Source: an uncultured Tessaracoccus sp. (GTDB lineage: Bacteria > Actinomycetota > Actinomycetes > Propionibacteriales > Propionibacteriaceae). Taken from it: a DNA stretch of 64,000 nt. The stretch covers positions 1-64,000 of the forward strand of contig NZ_CAMYFI010000005.1 in NCBI RefSeq assembly GCF_947255005.1, given 5' to 3'. The notes beneath the pieces are model-generated. The model did no database searches and was not told the DNA's origin. It saw only the letters and a list, made by a program, of their open reading frames with translations. Position numbers and translations under genes: made by a program. Of the stretch, positions 53,725 to 61,960 are shown piece after piece. Each line of letters opens with the position of its first letter. Positions within the stretch are counted from its first letter, which is position 1.

Positions 53725-54816
53725 CTACATACGCTCGATCAGGAAGTTGAGGCAGTTCATGAGGGCCTCGACGTCCTCAGGGTCGATCGAGGGGAAGCCC
53801 GCGATGCGGAGCTGGTTGCGCCCCACCCCGCGGTACGGGTCCACGTCAACGATGCCGTTGTCGCGTAGCTGCGAAATCAAGAACGCGGAGTCGATGCTCT
53901 CGTCGAGTTCGATGGTGGCGACGACGGTGGAGCGCTCGTCGGGATTCTCGACGAAGGGTCGGGCGAAGCTGTGCTGTGCAGCCCAGTTGTACACGATGGA
54001 GGTGTTGCGTCGGCAACGGGCGTCGATGGCTTCCATGCCGCCGAGTTTCAGCATCCAGCGAAGCTGCGCCTGTAGCAGTAACAACGTGGCCACGGACGGC
54101 GTATTCACCGTCTGCTGCTTGCTCGCCTGCTTGGCCGCGGCGCGCAGATTGAGTATCCCTGGTAGCCAGCGTCCGGTTTGCGCCATGGCCTCCGCGCGCT
54201 CCAACGCGGCAGGGGAGAGGAACGCGAGCCACACACCACCGTCGCCGGAGAAGCTCTTCTGGGCAGAGAAGTAGTAGGCGTCGGTCTGGGTGAGGTCGAC
54301 GCTTGCCCCGCCGGCAGCCGAGGTGCCGTCGACGAGCATCAAGCCATCGCCGAGCCGCCGCACCGGAGCCATCGCACCGGTGGAAGTCTCGTTGTGTGCC
54401 CACGCCATCACGTCGGCCCCGGTGACTTCGGGCAGCGCAATCGAACCAGCGGGGGCCTCGACAACGTCGGGTTCCTCCAAGAACGGCGCGTTCGCAGCCT
54501 CCTGGGCGAACTTCCGACCGAACTCACCAAATACCGCGTGCGAGGAGCGCCGCTCGATGAGCGAACACACCGCAATATCCCAAAACGCGCTCGCCCCACC
54601 GTTGCCGAGCACCACCTGGTAGCCATCCGGCATGGCGTACAGCTCCGCCAACATGGCCTGCACATCTCCGACGAGCTCCCTCACCGGGGGCCGGCGGTGC
54701 GAGGTACCCAGCAGGTCGTTGCGGGAAGCGAGGTAGGCCAGGGCCTCGTCGCGGATCTTCGCCGGCCCGGAGCCGAATCTGCCATCGTGCGGAAGGAGGT
54801 GGTGGGGAATCTGCAT
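53725..54816 (-). CDS. serC: Phosphoserine transaminase
   Basis: 363 residues from ATG 54816; ATG 54840 would add eight residues. It makes 3-phosphoserine from 3-phosphohydroxypyruvate. IPHHLLPHDGRFGSGPAKIR at the N-terminus, GNGGASAFWD and the PLP lysine in YFSAQKSFSGDGG mark the actinobacterial SerC type. Starts 73 bp from the divergent nagA. The GGAGG right before ATG 54816 is unusually close, so the start is not certain. Confidence 0.93.
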   Translation of the reverse strand: MQIPHHLLPHDGRFGSGPAKIRDEALAYLASRNDLLGTSHRRPPVRELVGDVQAMLAELYAMPDGYQVVLGNGGASAFWDIAVCSLIERRSSHAVFGEFGRKFAQEAANAPFLEEPDVVEAPAGSIALPEVTGADVMAWAHNETSTGAMAPVRRLGDGLMLVDGTSAAGGASVDLTQTDAYYFSAQKSFSGDGGVWLAFLSPAALERAEAMAQTGRWLPGILNLRAAAKQASKQQTVNTPSVATLLLLQAQLRWMLKLGGMEAIDARCRRNTSIVYNWAAQHSFARPFVENPDERSTVVATIELDESIDSAFLISQLRDNGIVDVDPYRGVGRNQLRIAGFPSIDPEDVEALMNCLNFLIERM

Positions 54817-54889
54817 GCCTCCATCATTCCACTTGCTCATTTCGTTGCAATTGGTGCCGAGCGCACGGGCGGCCTGTTTGAATGGAGCA

Positions 54890-56011
54890 ATGCAGAGTTT
54901 TGTGGTGCAGAAGGCCGTAACCGGACAGGGCGTCGTCACCGACGCACGGATCACCATCGACGGTGACCGCATCGTCGACATCTCCGACGGCGCCCCCGAC
55001 GCGACGCCACTGTGGGCCGTGCCAGGCTTCGTCGACACTCACTGCCACGGCGCCGTGCAGGTGAGCTTCGGCACCCCCGACCTCGACGCCAACCGCCGCG
55101 CCCGCGCCTTCCATCTCTCGAAAGGCACCACCACGCTGTTCGCCAGCACCGTGACGCTCTCCGTCGACGACCTGGTGGCGCAGGAGGAAGTTTTGCGGCA
55201 GCTCACCGAAGAGGGTGTCATCGACGGCATCCACCTCGAGGGCCCATTTCTCGCGCCCGAGAAGAAGGGCGCCCACGCCGAACACCTGCTCCTCGATCCG
55301 GATCCCGCCAGTGTTCAGCGCCTCGTCGACGCGGGCGGGCCCGCGCTGCGCATGATTACCATGGCCCCAGAACGCGAGGGCGCGATGCAGGCGATCCAGC
55401 AGTTTGTCGAGGCGGGGGTTGCCGTCGCGTTCGGGCACTCGAACGCCGATGCCGACGTCTGCAACGCATCAATCGTGGCGGGCGCCACGGTCGCCACGCA
55501 TTTGTTTAACGCGATGAACGGCATCCACCACCGCGTGCCTGGGCCGGTGCCTGCGCTGCTGCACGACGAACGCGTCCTCATCGAACTGATCTGTGACGGT
55601 GTGCACCTCCACCCCGATGTCATCCGCCTGGCCTACGACGCCGCCGGTGCGCACCGCATTGGGCTCGTCACCGACGCGATGAGCGCCACCGGCGCCGACG
55701 ACGGGCGCTACCTGCTCGGCAACCTGGACGTGGAAGTGCGCGACGGCGTTGCCCGGTTGACCACCGAAGACGGCTCTGAGGGCGCCATCGCCGGCAGCAC
55801 GCTCACCATGGCCGACGCGTTCCAGTTCTGCGTGGGCACCGTCGGCATCTCCATCCCCGACGTTGCCGCCATGGCGGCAACGACCCCAGCGCGCTTCCAT
55901 GGGTTGGATGATGTGGGTGAGCTCACCGTCGGGAAACGCGCCGACGTGTGCCTCGTCGACGACGACGGCGTCCTCCATCAGGTGTGGCATCGCGGAGAGC
56001 GAGTACTTTAA
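54890..56011 (+). CDS. nagA: N-acetylglucosamine-6-phosphate deacetylase
   Basis: 373 residues from ATG 54890. Converts GlcNAc-6-phosphate to glucosamine-6-phosphate for NagB. Metal ligands: H51 and H53 in DTHCHG, Glu in HLEGPFL, His in FGHSNADA, and His in ATHLFNAMNG; LVTDAMSATG carries the catalytic Asp. An earlier in-frame ATG at 54815 would overlap the serC start and is rejected. Not clustered with nagB (32709). Confidence 0.95.
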   Translation: MQSFVVQKAVTGQGVVTDARITIDGDRIVDISDGAPDATPLWAVPGFVDTHCHGAVQVSFGTPDLDANRRARAFHLSKGTTTLFASTVTLSVDDLVAQEEVLRQLTEEGVIDGIHLEGPFLAPEKKGAHAEHLLLDPDPASVQRLVDAGGPALRMITMAPEREGAMQAIQQFVEAGVAVAFGHSNADADVCNASIVAGATVATHLFNAMNGIHHRVPGPVPALLHDERVLIELICDGVHLHPDVIRLAYDAAGAHRIGLVTDAMSATGADDGRYLLGNLDVEVRDGVARLTTEDGSEGAIAGSTLTMADAFQFCVGTVGISIPDVAAMAATTPARFHGLDDVGELTVGKRADVCLVDDDGVLHQVWHRGERVL

Positions 56012-56053
56012 ACTTGTCCATGAGGGCGCGCCGAAAGTCTATGATGACTACCG

Positions 56054-56731
56054 ATGAGCGACCTGATTGACACCACCGAGATGTACCTGAGGACGGTGTA
56101 CGAACTCCTTGAGGAGGGCGTCGCGCCCCTGCGTGCCCGGATCGCGGAACGACTGCATCAATCCGGGCCGACGGTGTCACAAACCGTCGCCCGCATGGAG
56201 CGCGATGGGCTTCTCGTCGTGCAGTCCGATCGCACCATCAAACTCACTAAGGAGGGCAGCGCCCGGGCCAGGAGCGTCATGCGCAAGCACCGCCTGGTGG
56301 AACGCCTACTCACCGACGTGATCGGGCTCGAACTGCAGAAAGTGCATGATGAGGCCTGCCGGTGGGAGCACGTGATCTCGCTCGATGTCGAGCAGCATCT
56401 CGTGAACATCATCAACGACCCGGTGCGCTCTCCGTTCGGCAACCCCATTCCGGCGCTTGACGAGCTGGACGTCACCGTCTCGGATGCCCCCGAGGGGGAC
56501 GTGCTGACCCTCGCCGAGGCAGTGCGGCAAGGTGCCACACGCCTGAGCGTTGTCCGACTGAGCGAACATCTCCAAGCCAGTCGCGAATCGTTCGCGGTGC
56601 TCCTCGACGCTGGTGTGCTGCCGGGTGCAGTGCTGGAGCGCGTCGACGATGGACTGGGTGTTCGGGTGGGGGAGGAAGAGCTCGAGATCTCGCCCGTCGA
56701 CGCTGAGCTGTTGTTTGTCACGGTGCTGTGA
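56054..56731 (+). CDS. dtxR: DtxR-family metal-dependent repressor
   Basis: 225 residues. Winged-helix N-terminus, helical metal/dimer domain, and a C-terminal SH3-like domain. Residue numbering matches DtxR: M10, C102, E105 and H106 form the primary metal site, and H79, E83 and H98 the ancillary site. Cysteine at 102 (in ACRWEH) favours iron rather than manganese sensing (MntR has a different ligand set). It therefore is likely an iron-dependent repressor; its targets are not adjacent. It lies 42 bp after nagA. Confidence 0.9.
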   Translation: MSDLIDTTEMYLRTVYELLEEGVAPLRARIAERLHQSGPTVSQTVARMERDGLLVVQSDRTIKLTKEGSARARSVMRKHRLVERLLTDVIGLELQKVHDEACRWEHVISLDVEQHLVNIINDPVRSPFGNPIPALDELDVTVSDAPEGDVLTLAEAVRQGATRLSVVRLSEHLQASRESFAVLLDAGVLPGAVLERVDDGLGVRVGEEELEISPVDAELLFVTVL

Positions 56732-56732
56732 C

Positions 56733-57479
56733 GTGAATGATCAAGCGCTGCACTGGCTGCTGAATCGCCGCCCCGGTGCCATCGAGGAGGTGCTCTCGCG
56801 CAGTTTCGGCGGCGAGCATACCCCGTACCAATGGCTGGGGCGCGCGGTGTCTGCCATCGCCAAGCGGGTGCTGGTGCTCGCCTGCGGAGCCGGCGCCATG
56901 GTGGAAGAAGTGGCCCGGGATGGGCGGCTGGTGGTGGGCGTCGACTGGTCTGCCAGCGCCATCGAGGTTGCCCAGCGACGGGACAGGCGCGAGCTCGTGC
57001 AAGGCGACGTGAACTATCTGCCGTTTGGGCCCGCAACGTTCGACGCTGTGGTGAGCGACATGGGGCTCGCGGTCAACGAGAACCGGATGCTGATGCTCTC
57101 GGAGGTCGCCAGGGTGCTGCGCCCGGGAGGTATGTTCGCCGCACTGACGCCGTCGATGCGCCCCCTGAATCTGTTCGAGGCGAGACAGATGTCGTCGCTG
57201 GTGCGTATTCTGCGGCGTTTTCCGCACGTGCCGGGGCAGACAGAGTTCCGCGCCGTGCGCCTGCTGCGCTACGCGGGGCTGCAGAAGGCGGAGGACGCGC
57301 GTGCCAGGTTCTACTTCACGGTGCGCAACCGTGACGACGCTGAGCTGCTTTTGGCAGGGCTGCGTGCTACCGACGATGTGGCGCGCGCACACGCGGCGGT
57401 GGAGCACCTCGCGGATCGAGCACGGCATGGGGAAATCCGGGTGCCGCTTCCGTTCCGACGCATCCTCGCGCTCAACTAG
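56733..57479 (+). CDS. SAM-dependent methyltransferase
   Basis: 248 residues from GTG 56733, one base after dtxR. Class I Rossmann-fold: motif I VLVLACGAGAMVEEVA (about 48-63), VVGVDWSASAIE for the acidic ribose-binding residue, LVQGDVNYLPFG for motif II-like D, then DAVVSDMG and EVARVLRPGGMFAAL. The substrate is unknown. Tight linkage to dtxR suggests co-expression only. Confidence 0.85.
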   Translation: MNDQALHWLLNRRPGAIEEVLSRSFGGEHTPYQWLGRAVSAIAKRVLVLACGAGAMVEEVARDGRLVVGVDWSASAIEVAQRRDRRELVQGDVNYLPFGPATFDAVVSDMGLAVNENRMLMLSEVARVLRPGGMFAALTPSMRPLNLFEARQMSSLVRILRRFPHVPGQTEFRAVRLLRYAGLQKAEDARARFYFTVRNRDDAELLLAGLRATDDVARAHAAVEHLADRARHGEIRVPLPFRRILALN

Positions 57480-57557
57480 TTGCCAATCGGGAATGAAATG
57501 GGCGCACAACACGTTAGAAATGAGTAGCAATCCAATTCCGATAGGGAAGGACTATGT

Positions 57558-57917
57558 ATGGCCACCACGGCACTGACCACCGAGAACTTCGCGTCCACCG
57601 TTGAAGGCAATGAGGTGGTGCTCGTCGATTTCTGGGCCGACTGGTGTGGCCCCTGCAAGCGGTTCGGCCCGATCTTCGAGGAAGCCTCCGAACGCCACGC
57701 CGACGTCGTGTTCGCCAAAGTCGACACCGAGGACGCCCGCGATCTTGCCGCTGCGCTCGAAATCCAGTCCATCCCTACCGTCATGGGCTTCCGTAAGGGC
57801 CAGCTGGTGTTTCGCCAGTCCGGCCTCCTGAGCAGCAAGCAACTCGATTCCCTGATTGAGCAGATCAAGGAACTCGACATCGACGCGCTCCTCGAGGAAG
57901 CCAAGCAGCAGTCCTGA
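57558..57917 (+). CDS. trxA: Thioredoxin
   Basis: 119 residues, with the redox motif WCGPC at 29-33 and cis-Pro in SIPTVMGF. Slightly longer than the standard 108 because of a short helical C-terminal extension. A GGGAAGGA ribosome site precedes the start; ATG 57558 is chosen over an out-of-frame ATG at 57554. Reduced by thioredoxin reductase, which is not in the window. Confidence 0.95.
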   Translation: MATTALTTENFASTVEGNEVVLVDFWADWCGPCKRFGPIFEEASERHADVVFAKVDTEDARDLAAALEIQSIPTVMGFRKGQLVFRQSGLLSSKQLDSLIEQIKELDIDALLEEAKQQS

Positions 57918-57940
57918 GGCTGAGGAAGCCCGCACCATCT

Positions 57941-58074
57941 GGCCATCGAGTAGGCGACGTAGTCGCCGTATCGAGATGCAGCAACCGGTTTCGATACGCC
58001 GCCTTCGGCGGCTACTCAATCACCGGAGAAAGCGGGGTTTCGATACGCGAGCTTCGCTCGCTACTCAACCTCCG
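57941..58074. repeat. Cluster of REP-like palindromes
   Basis: Three units: CGAGTAGGCGACGTAGTCGC (57946 on), GGTTTCGATACGCCGCCTTC with GGCGGCTACTCAATCACC, and GGTTTCGATACGCGAGCTTC with GCTCGCTACTCAACCTCC. It separates trxA from the GH31 gene. Confidence 0.75.
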
Positions 58075-58081
58075 GAGCCGA

Positions 58082-60385
58082 TCACGCGGACGCGGTCAAC
58101 ACCTCGGCAAGGGCCGCGACGAGGGGCTCCGGCAGGCGGGTCACCTCGTCGGGCGTGACGCCACGCACTGGGGTCTCGCGTAAGGCCTGCACCGCGCGCA
58201 GCGGCGAGGAGGCTTCGTCGAGAATACGCGCCGCCGTCTGTTTGTGGGCGACGGCCGTCTGTGCGCGCTCCAAGATCACCTGGCAGCGGGCGCGCACGTC
58301 GTCGTCGGCCACTACCTCGGGCGCAGTCCACTCCAGCGGTGAGGTGCGCAGCGTCACGCCGGCCTCGCGTAGTTCGTCGATGCCGCCGCCCAGCAGGCGC
58401 ACCCGCCACGTGCGGGTTTCGGGCAGTAGGTGGATGGCGCCGGTCGGCACGTCGACGGTGAGGGTGCGCGTCGCATCATGCCAGGTGATGCGCGTGGTGA
58501 CCGTCGCGGCGTCGAGCGCCCCGTCATCCTCCACCAGTGTGTAGCTGCCGTCGGCGCCGGGAGCCACCCACACGTCGAATTGTGCCGGCAGATCCGCCGG
58601 CCGGGTGCCGCGCGCCGCCAGCGGGATGATCGCGCCGTCGCGCGCGAGCACAGGAATGGACTCAATATCGCGGTGCATCGTCACATACCTGCCTCCGGCA
58701 TAGCGCAAGCCGGTGAACACGTCGACGAACCGTCCCTCGGGAAGCCACGTGTGCGTGGCGGCAAGCTGGGTGACGTCGTCTGTCGGGGAGGTCACCGGGG
58801 CGACGATCAGCTGACTGCCGAAGAGGTACTGGTTCGGTACGTCGTAGGCCCCATCGCTTGACGGATAGGCGTGGTACATGGGCTTCAGCAACGGCGTGCC
58901 ATCCGCCCACTCTGAGTAGAGGTACGGCACCAACGCGTGGCGTAGCCGCAGGAACGCGCCCATCACGTCGCTCACATCGTCGCGGTACTGCCACGGCTCC
59001 TTGCGGGAGAACTCGTCGTTGCTGGAATGCAGCCGGTTGATGGGGGAGAACACCCCAAACTGCAGCCAGCGCAGCGCCAGCTCGTCGTCGCGCACCCCAA
59101 GCAGGTGCCCGCCAATGTCGTGGCTCCAAACGCCGTAGCCGATGTTCGCCGCCGTCGCTGTGAACTCAGGTTGAAACGCCAGCGACGCCCACGACGAGAT
59201 CACGTCGCCCGAGAACCCGACGGGGAAACGATGCGAGCCGGGGCCCGCGTAGCGGGAGAGGATCAGCGGGCGCTGACCCCGTCGAGCCATATCCACCGTG
59301 TGGAAGTAATTCAGGAGCCACAGCGGATCCATGCCGTTGTGCGCAATGGAGCCCTGCTGCCAATCGATCCACCAAAAATCGACCCCCTGCTCCTCCAATG
59401 GGTGATGCACCGCCTCGAAGTACGCCTTCCTGAACGCAGGATCAGTGAGATTGAAATCGACGGGGAGCTCGTCGCTCGGCTCTTGTCCCACCAACTCACA
59501 AACCCGGTGATACGCCTCCTCGAAGGCCCGGACACCGTCAGCAGGGTGCACGTTCAGCGACACAGCTAGCCCGCGCTCGTGCAGGCTCTGCAGGAAGGCC
59601 TCGGGGTCGGGGAAGAGTTCGCGGTTCCAGGTGTAGCCCGTCCACCCGTGCCCAAACCGGCGCTCCACGTCGGTGATGTGCCAATCCATATCGATGACGG
59701 CCACGCTAAACGGCAGCTCGTGGCGCTCGAACGTGCTCATCAGCTCGTTGTAACTGTCCGCTGAGTAGCGGTGGAACCTGCTCCACCAGTTGCCGAGCGC
59801 GTACCGCGGGATGAGCGGCGTGGGGCCCGTCAGCCGGGCGAAATCCGCGAGCGCGCCCGCGTGGTCGTGGCCGTGGACGAACACATACTGATCGACGTGG
59901 CCCGCGCGAGGCGCGACGAACTCGTCGCCGGCGAGCACTTGGAACGACGCCGAGTCATCGAGCACGCTGATACCCAAATCGCTCAGGATGCCGTCGTCGA
60001 GCTCGCAGCGCCCGTCGACGGTGTCGAGCGTGCGCGTGGTGCCGCCGAGGTTGACTGGCTTACCGAACAGTCGCGCGAAGGGGTTCTCGAAGGGTTGGCC
60101 GAACCGCCAGACCGCGTGGTAATTCGATCGCGCCCGAACGGTGAGCCCCGCGGAGCTGGGCGAGGCGCCGTCGTAATCCAGCTGGAACGCTTCCGTGATG
60201 ATCTGCACGCCGTCGCCGCGTTCCTCGACCACCATTGCAGTGTGCTCGACCGGGCGGTCGGTTACCACCTGGGTGGGGGCATCAACGAAGACGCCCTCCG
60301 CATCCCACTCAAGGCGTACGAGTGCCTCGCCGAGCACCTGGATTCGCCACGTGGGGCCTTGCACCGTCTGCTGTTCATGCCGCAT
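58082..60385 (-). CDS. GH31 family glycosidase
   Basis: 767 residues. N-terminal beta-sandwich, (beta/alpha)8 barrel and C-terminal beta domains. Nucleophile D341 in FWWIDWQQG, and the acid/base D394 in GFSGD. IDMDWH at 231-236 and WSHDIGGH fit the family. The WxDWQQG form occurs in a GH31 branch separate from the classic WxDMNE type. An additional alpha-helical C-terminal segment (about 660-767) is unusual. No signal peptide, so it is cytoplasmic. It probably releases alpha-linked glucose or a related sugar; specificity is open. It is not in an obvious operon. Confidence 0.92.
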   Translation of the reverse strand: MRHEQQTVQGPTWRIQVLGEALVRLEWDAEGVFVDAPTQVVTDRPVEHTAMVVEERGDGVQIITEAFQLDYDGASPSSAGLTVRARSNYHAVWRFGQPFENPFARLFGKPVNLGGTTRTLDTVDGRCELDDGILSDLGISVLDDSASFQVLAGDEFVAPRAGHVDQYVFVHGHDHAGALADFARLTGPTPLIPRYALGNWWSRFHRYSADSYNELMSTFERHELPFSVAVIDMDWHITDVERRFGHGWTGYTWNRELFPDPEAFLQSLHERGLAVSLNVHPADGVRAFEEAYHRVCELVGQEPSDELPVDFNLTDPAFRKAYFEAVHHPLEEQGVDFWWIDWQQGSIAHNGMDPLWLLNYFHTVDMARRGQRPLILSRYAGPGSHRFPVGFSGDVISSWASLAFQPEFTATAANIGYGVWSHDIGGHLLGVRDDELALRWLQFGVFSPINRLHSSNDEFSRKEPWQYRDDVSDVMGAFLRLRHALVPYLYSEWADGTPLLKPMYHAYPSSDGAYDVPNQYLFGSQLIVAPVTSPTDDVTQLAATHTWLPEGRFVDVFTGLRYAGGRYVTMHRDIESIPVLARDGAIIPLAARGTRPADLPAQFDVWVAPGADGSYTLVEDDGALDAATVTTRITWHDATRTLTVDVPTGAIHLLPETRTWRVRLLGGGIDELREAGVTLRTSPLEWTAPEVVADDDVRARCQVILERAQTAVAHKQTAARILDEASSPLRAVQALRETPVRGVTPDEVTRLPEPLVAALAEVLTASA

Positions 60386-60506
60386 GCCCCTAACTTACGG
60401 GAGGAGCGCGCCAGGAGCACGCGTGCGGTCACTTGGCCATGGGTTCGCGACGGTGGCGAGGCCTCCCGGACGCCCGCCTCGCCGAGCCCAGACGCGGATC
60501 AGCAAG

Positions 60507-60554
60507 GATAGATCAAATTGGTGGCTCGTCTGCCCACCACCAACTTGATCTATC
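60507..60554. repeat. Inverted repeat element E
   Basis: 18-bp arms (GATAGATCAAATTGGTGG and a near-perfect complement with one mismatch) around a 12-nt loop. It lies between the GH31 start and the end of ald. Confidence 0.75.
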
Positions 60555-60576
60555 TGTAGGGCATCTTCCCGTCCCC

Positions 60577-61692
60577 TCAAGCCAGGGCATCATTCAGTGG
60601 GGTGACGTCCATGTCGAAGGCGTCACCGACTCCCTGCACGAACAGCTTGCCGGCGTGGGTGTTGAGGCCGAGCGCGAGAGCGTGATCGTCGCGCATGGCC
60701 TGTTGCCAGCCCTTCTCCGCCAGGTGCATGACGTAGGGGAGCGTCGCGTTGGTTAACGCCCACGTCGACGTGGTGGGCACTGCTCCTGGCATGTTGCCGA
60801 CGCAGTAGAAGGTGCTGTTGTGCACCTGGAACATCGGGTCTTCGTGGGTTGTCGGGTGCGAATCTTCGAAGCAGCCGCCCTGGTCGATGGCGACGTCGAC
60901 GAGCACGGAGCCGGGCTTCATGTCAGCCACCATGTCGTTGGTCACGACTTTGGGGGTTCTGGCTCCGGGGATGAGCACTGTGCCGATGACGAGGTCGGCC
61001 GACAACACCTGCTCGCGCACGGTGAGTTTCGACGAGGCGATGCTGTGCACCCGATTGTTGAACCGCCAGAACGTGGTGCGCAGCTTGTCCAAGTCGGTGT
61101 CCAGAACAGTGACGTCGGCACCCATGCCGAGCGCGATGTTGGTGGCGCTCTGGCCAACCGTGCCGCCGCCCAGAATGACGACTCTCGCTTGCTTCACGCC
61201 GCTCACGCAACCCATCAGCATGCCTGCCATGCCGTGTGGGCGCATCATGGCGTGCGCGCCCACCTGCGGGGCGAGGTTACCGGCGATCTCAGACATGGGG
61301 TACAGCAGAGGTAGCAGCCGGTTCGGTAGCTGCACGGTTTCGTAAGCGATAGCGGTGGTACCTGCCCTTAGCAGTGCCTCCGTTTGTGGACGGTCTGCGG
61401 CCAGGTGCAGGTAAGCGAACAGCGTGAGGTCGTCGCGGAGGAAGCCGTACTCCGATTCGACGGGCTCCTTCACCTTCAAAATCATCTCGCCGGACTCCCA
61501 GGCGGCTTGGGCGTCCTCGATGATCGTCGCGCCCTGCTGGGCGAATTCTTCGTCCGTGATGCCCGAGCCCTCGCCTGCCCCCTGCTGGATGAAGACCTCG
61601 TGGCCGTGGTGCACGAGCTCAGCCACACCGACGGGGGTAATGGCTACGCGAAACTCGTTGTTCTTGACCTCAGTGGGGACTGCGATGCGCAT
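60577..61692 (-). CDS. ald: Alanine dehydrogenase
   Basis: 371 residues, the standard length. Catalyses reversible NAD-dependent deamination of alanine to pyruvate and ammonia. Family features: MRIAVPTEVKNNEFRVAITP, EMILKVKEPVESEY, and the NAD-binding VVILGGGTVGQ (about 170-180) with the following acid in VTVLDTD; SVLVDVAIDQGGCFE near 265. GGAGAGG precedes ATG 61692. A 28-residue membrane ORF ends just before the start and overlaps the ribosome site. Confidence 0.97.
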   Translation of the reverse strand: MRIAVPTEVKNNEFRVAITPVGVAELVHHGHEVFIQQGAGEGSGITDEEFAQQGATIIEDAQAAWESGEMILKVKEPVESEYGFLRDDLTLFAYLHLAADRPQTEALLRAGTTAIAYETVQLPNRLLPLLYPMSEIAGNLAPQVGAHAMMRPHGMAGMLMGCVSGVKQARVVILGGGTVGQSATNIALGMGADVTVLDTDLDKLRTTFWRFNNRVHSIASSKLTVREQVLSADLVIGTVLIPGARTPKVVTNDMVADMKPGSVLVDVAIDQGGCFEDSHPTTHEDPMFQVHNSTFYCVGNMPGAVPTTSTWALTNATLPYVMHLAEKGWQQAMRDDHALALGLNTHAGKLFVQGVGDAFDMDVTPLNDALA

Positions 61693-61707
61693 AGTGTTAC
61701 CTCTCCA

Positions 61708-61794
61708 TCAGGTAGTGCCGCGGCCCAGCAACCGGTACAGCAACCATGCGGAAATCACGGTAACTGCGCCCAGTCCGGCGATGTACAGAGCCAC
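61708..61794 (-). CDS. 28-residue membrane ORF upstream of ald
   Basis: GTG 61794 opens VALYIAGLGAVTVISAWLLY and ends RLLGRGTT. One membrane helix with a basic tail. It stops 15 bases before the ald start, so its stop codon and the ald ribosome site are adjacent (TGATGGAGAGG). It could be a leader or small membrane partner. No clear ribosome site of its own; supporting evidence is composition only. Confidence 0.35.
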   Translation of the reverse strand: MALYIAGLGAVTVISAWLLYRLLGRGTT

Positions 61795-61960
61795 AGACTA
61801 TGAGCTCGGCGCTGGCATAGTCGCTACCAGTGGTTGCTGCACACCAAGGGTGGCCTGCGAATGGGCAGAATAAGCCTCCGAATGCTATCAAACGAGCGAG
61901 GGAGGCTTCGCGCCAGGGGTCCCTATCGATGGCCTTGGGTGGCATGGTTGGATAGTACGC

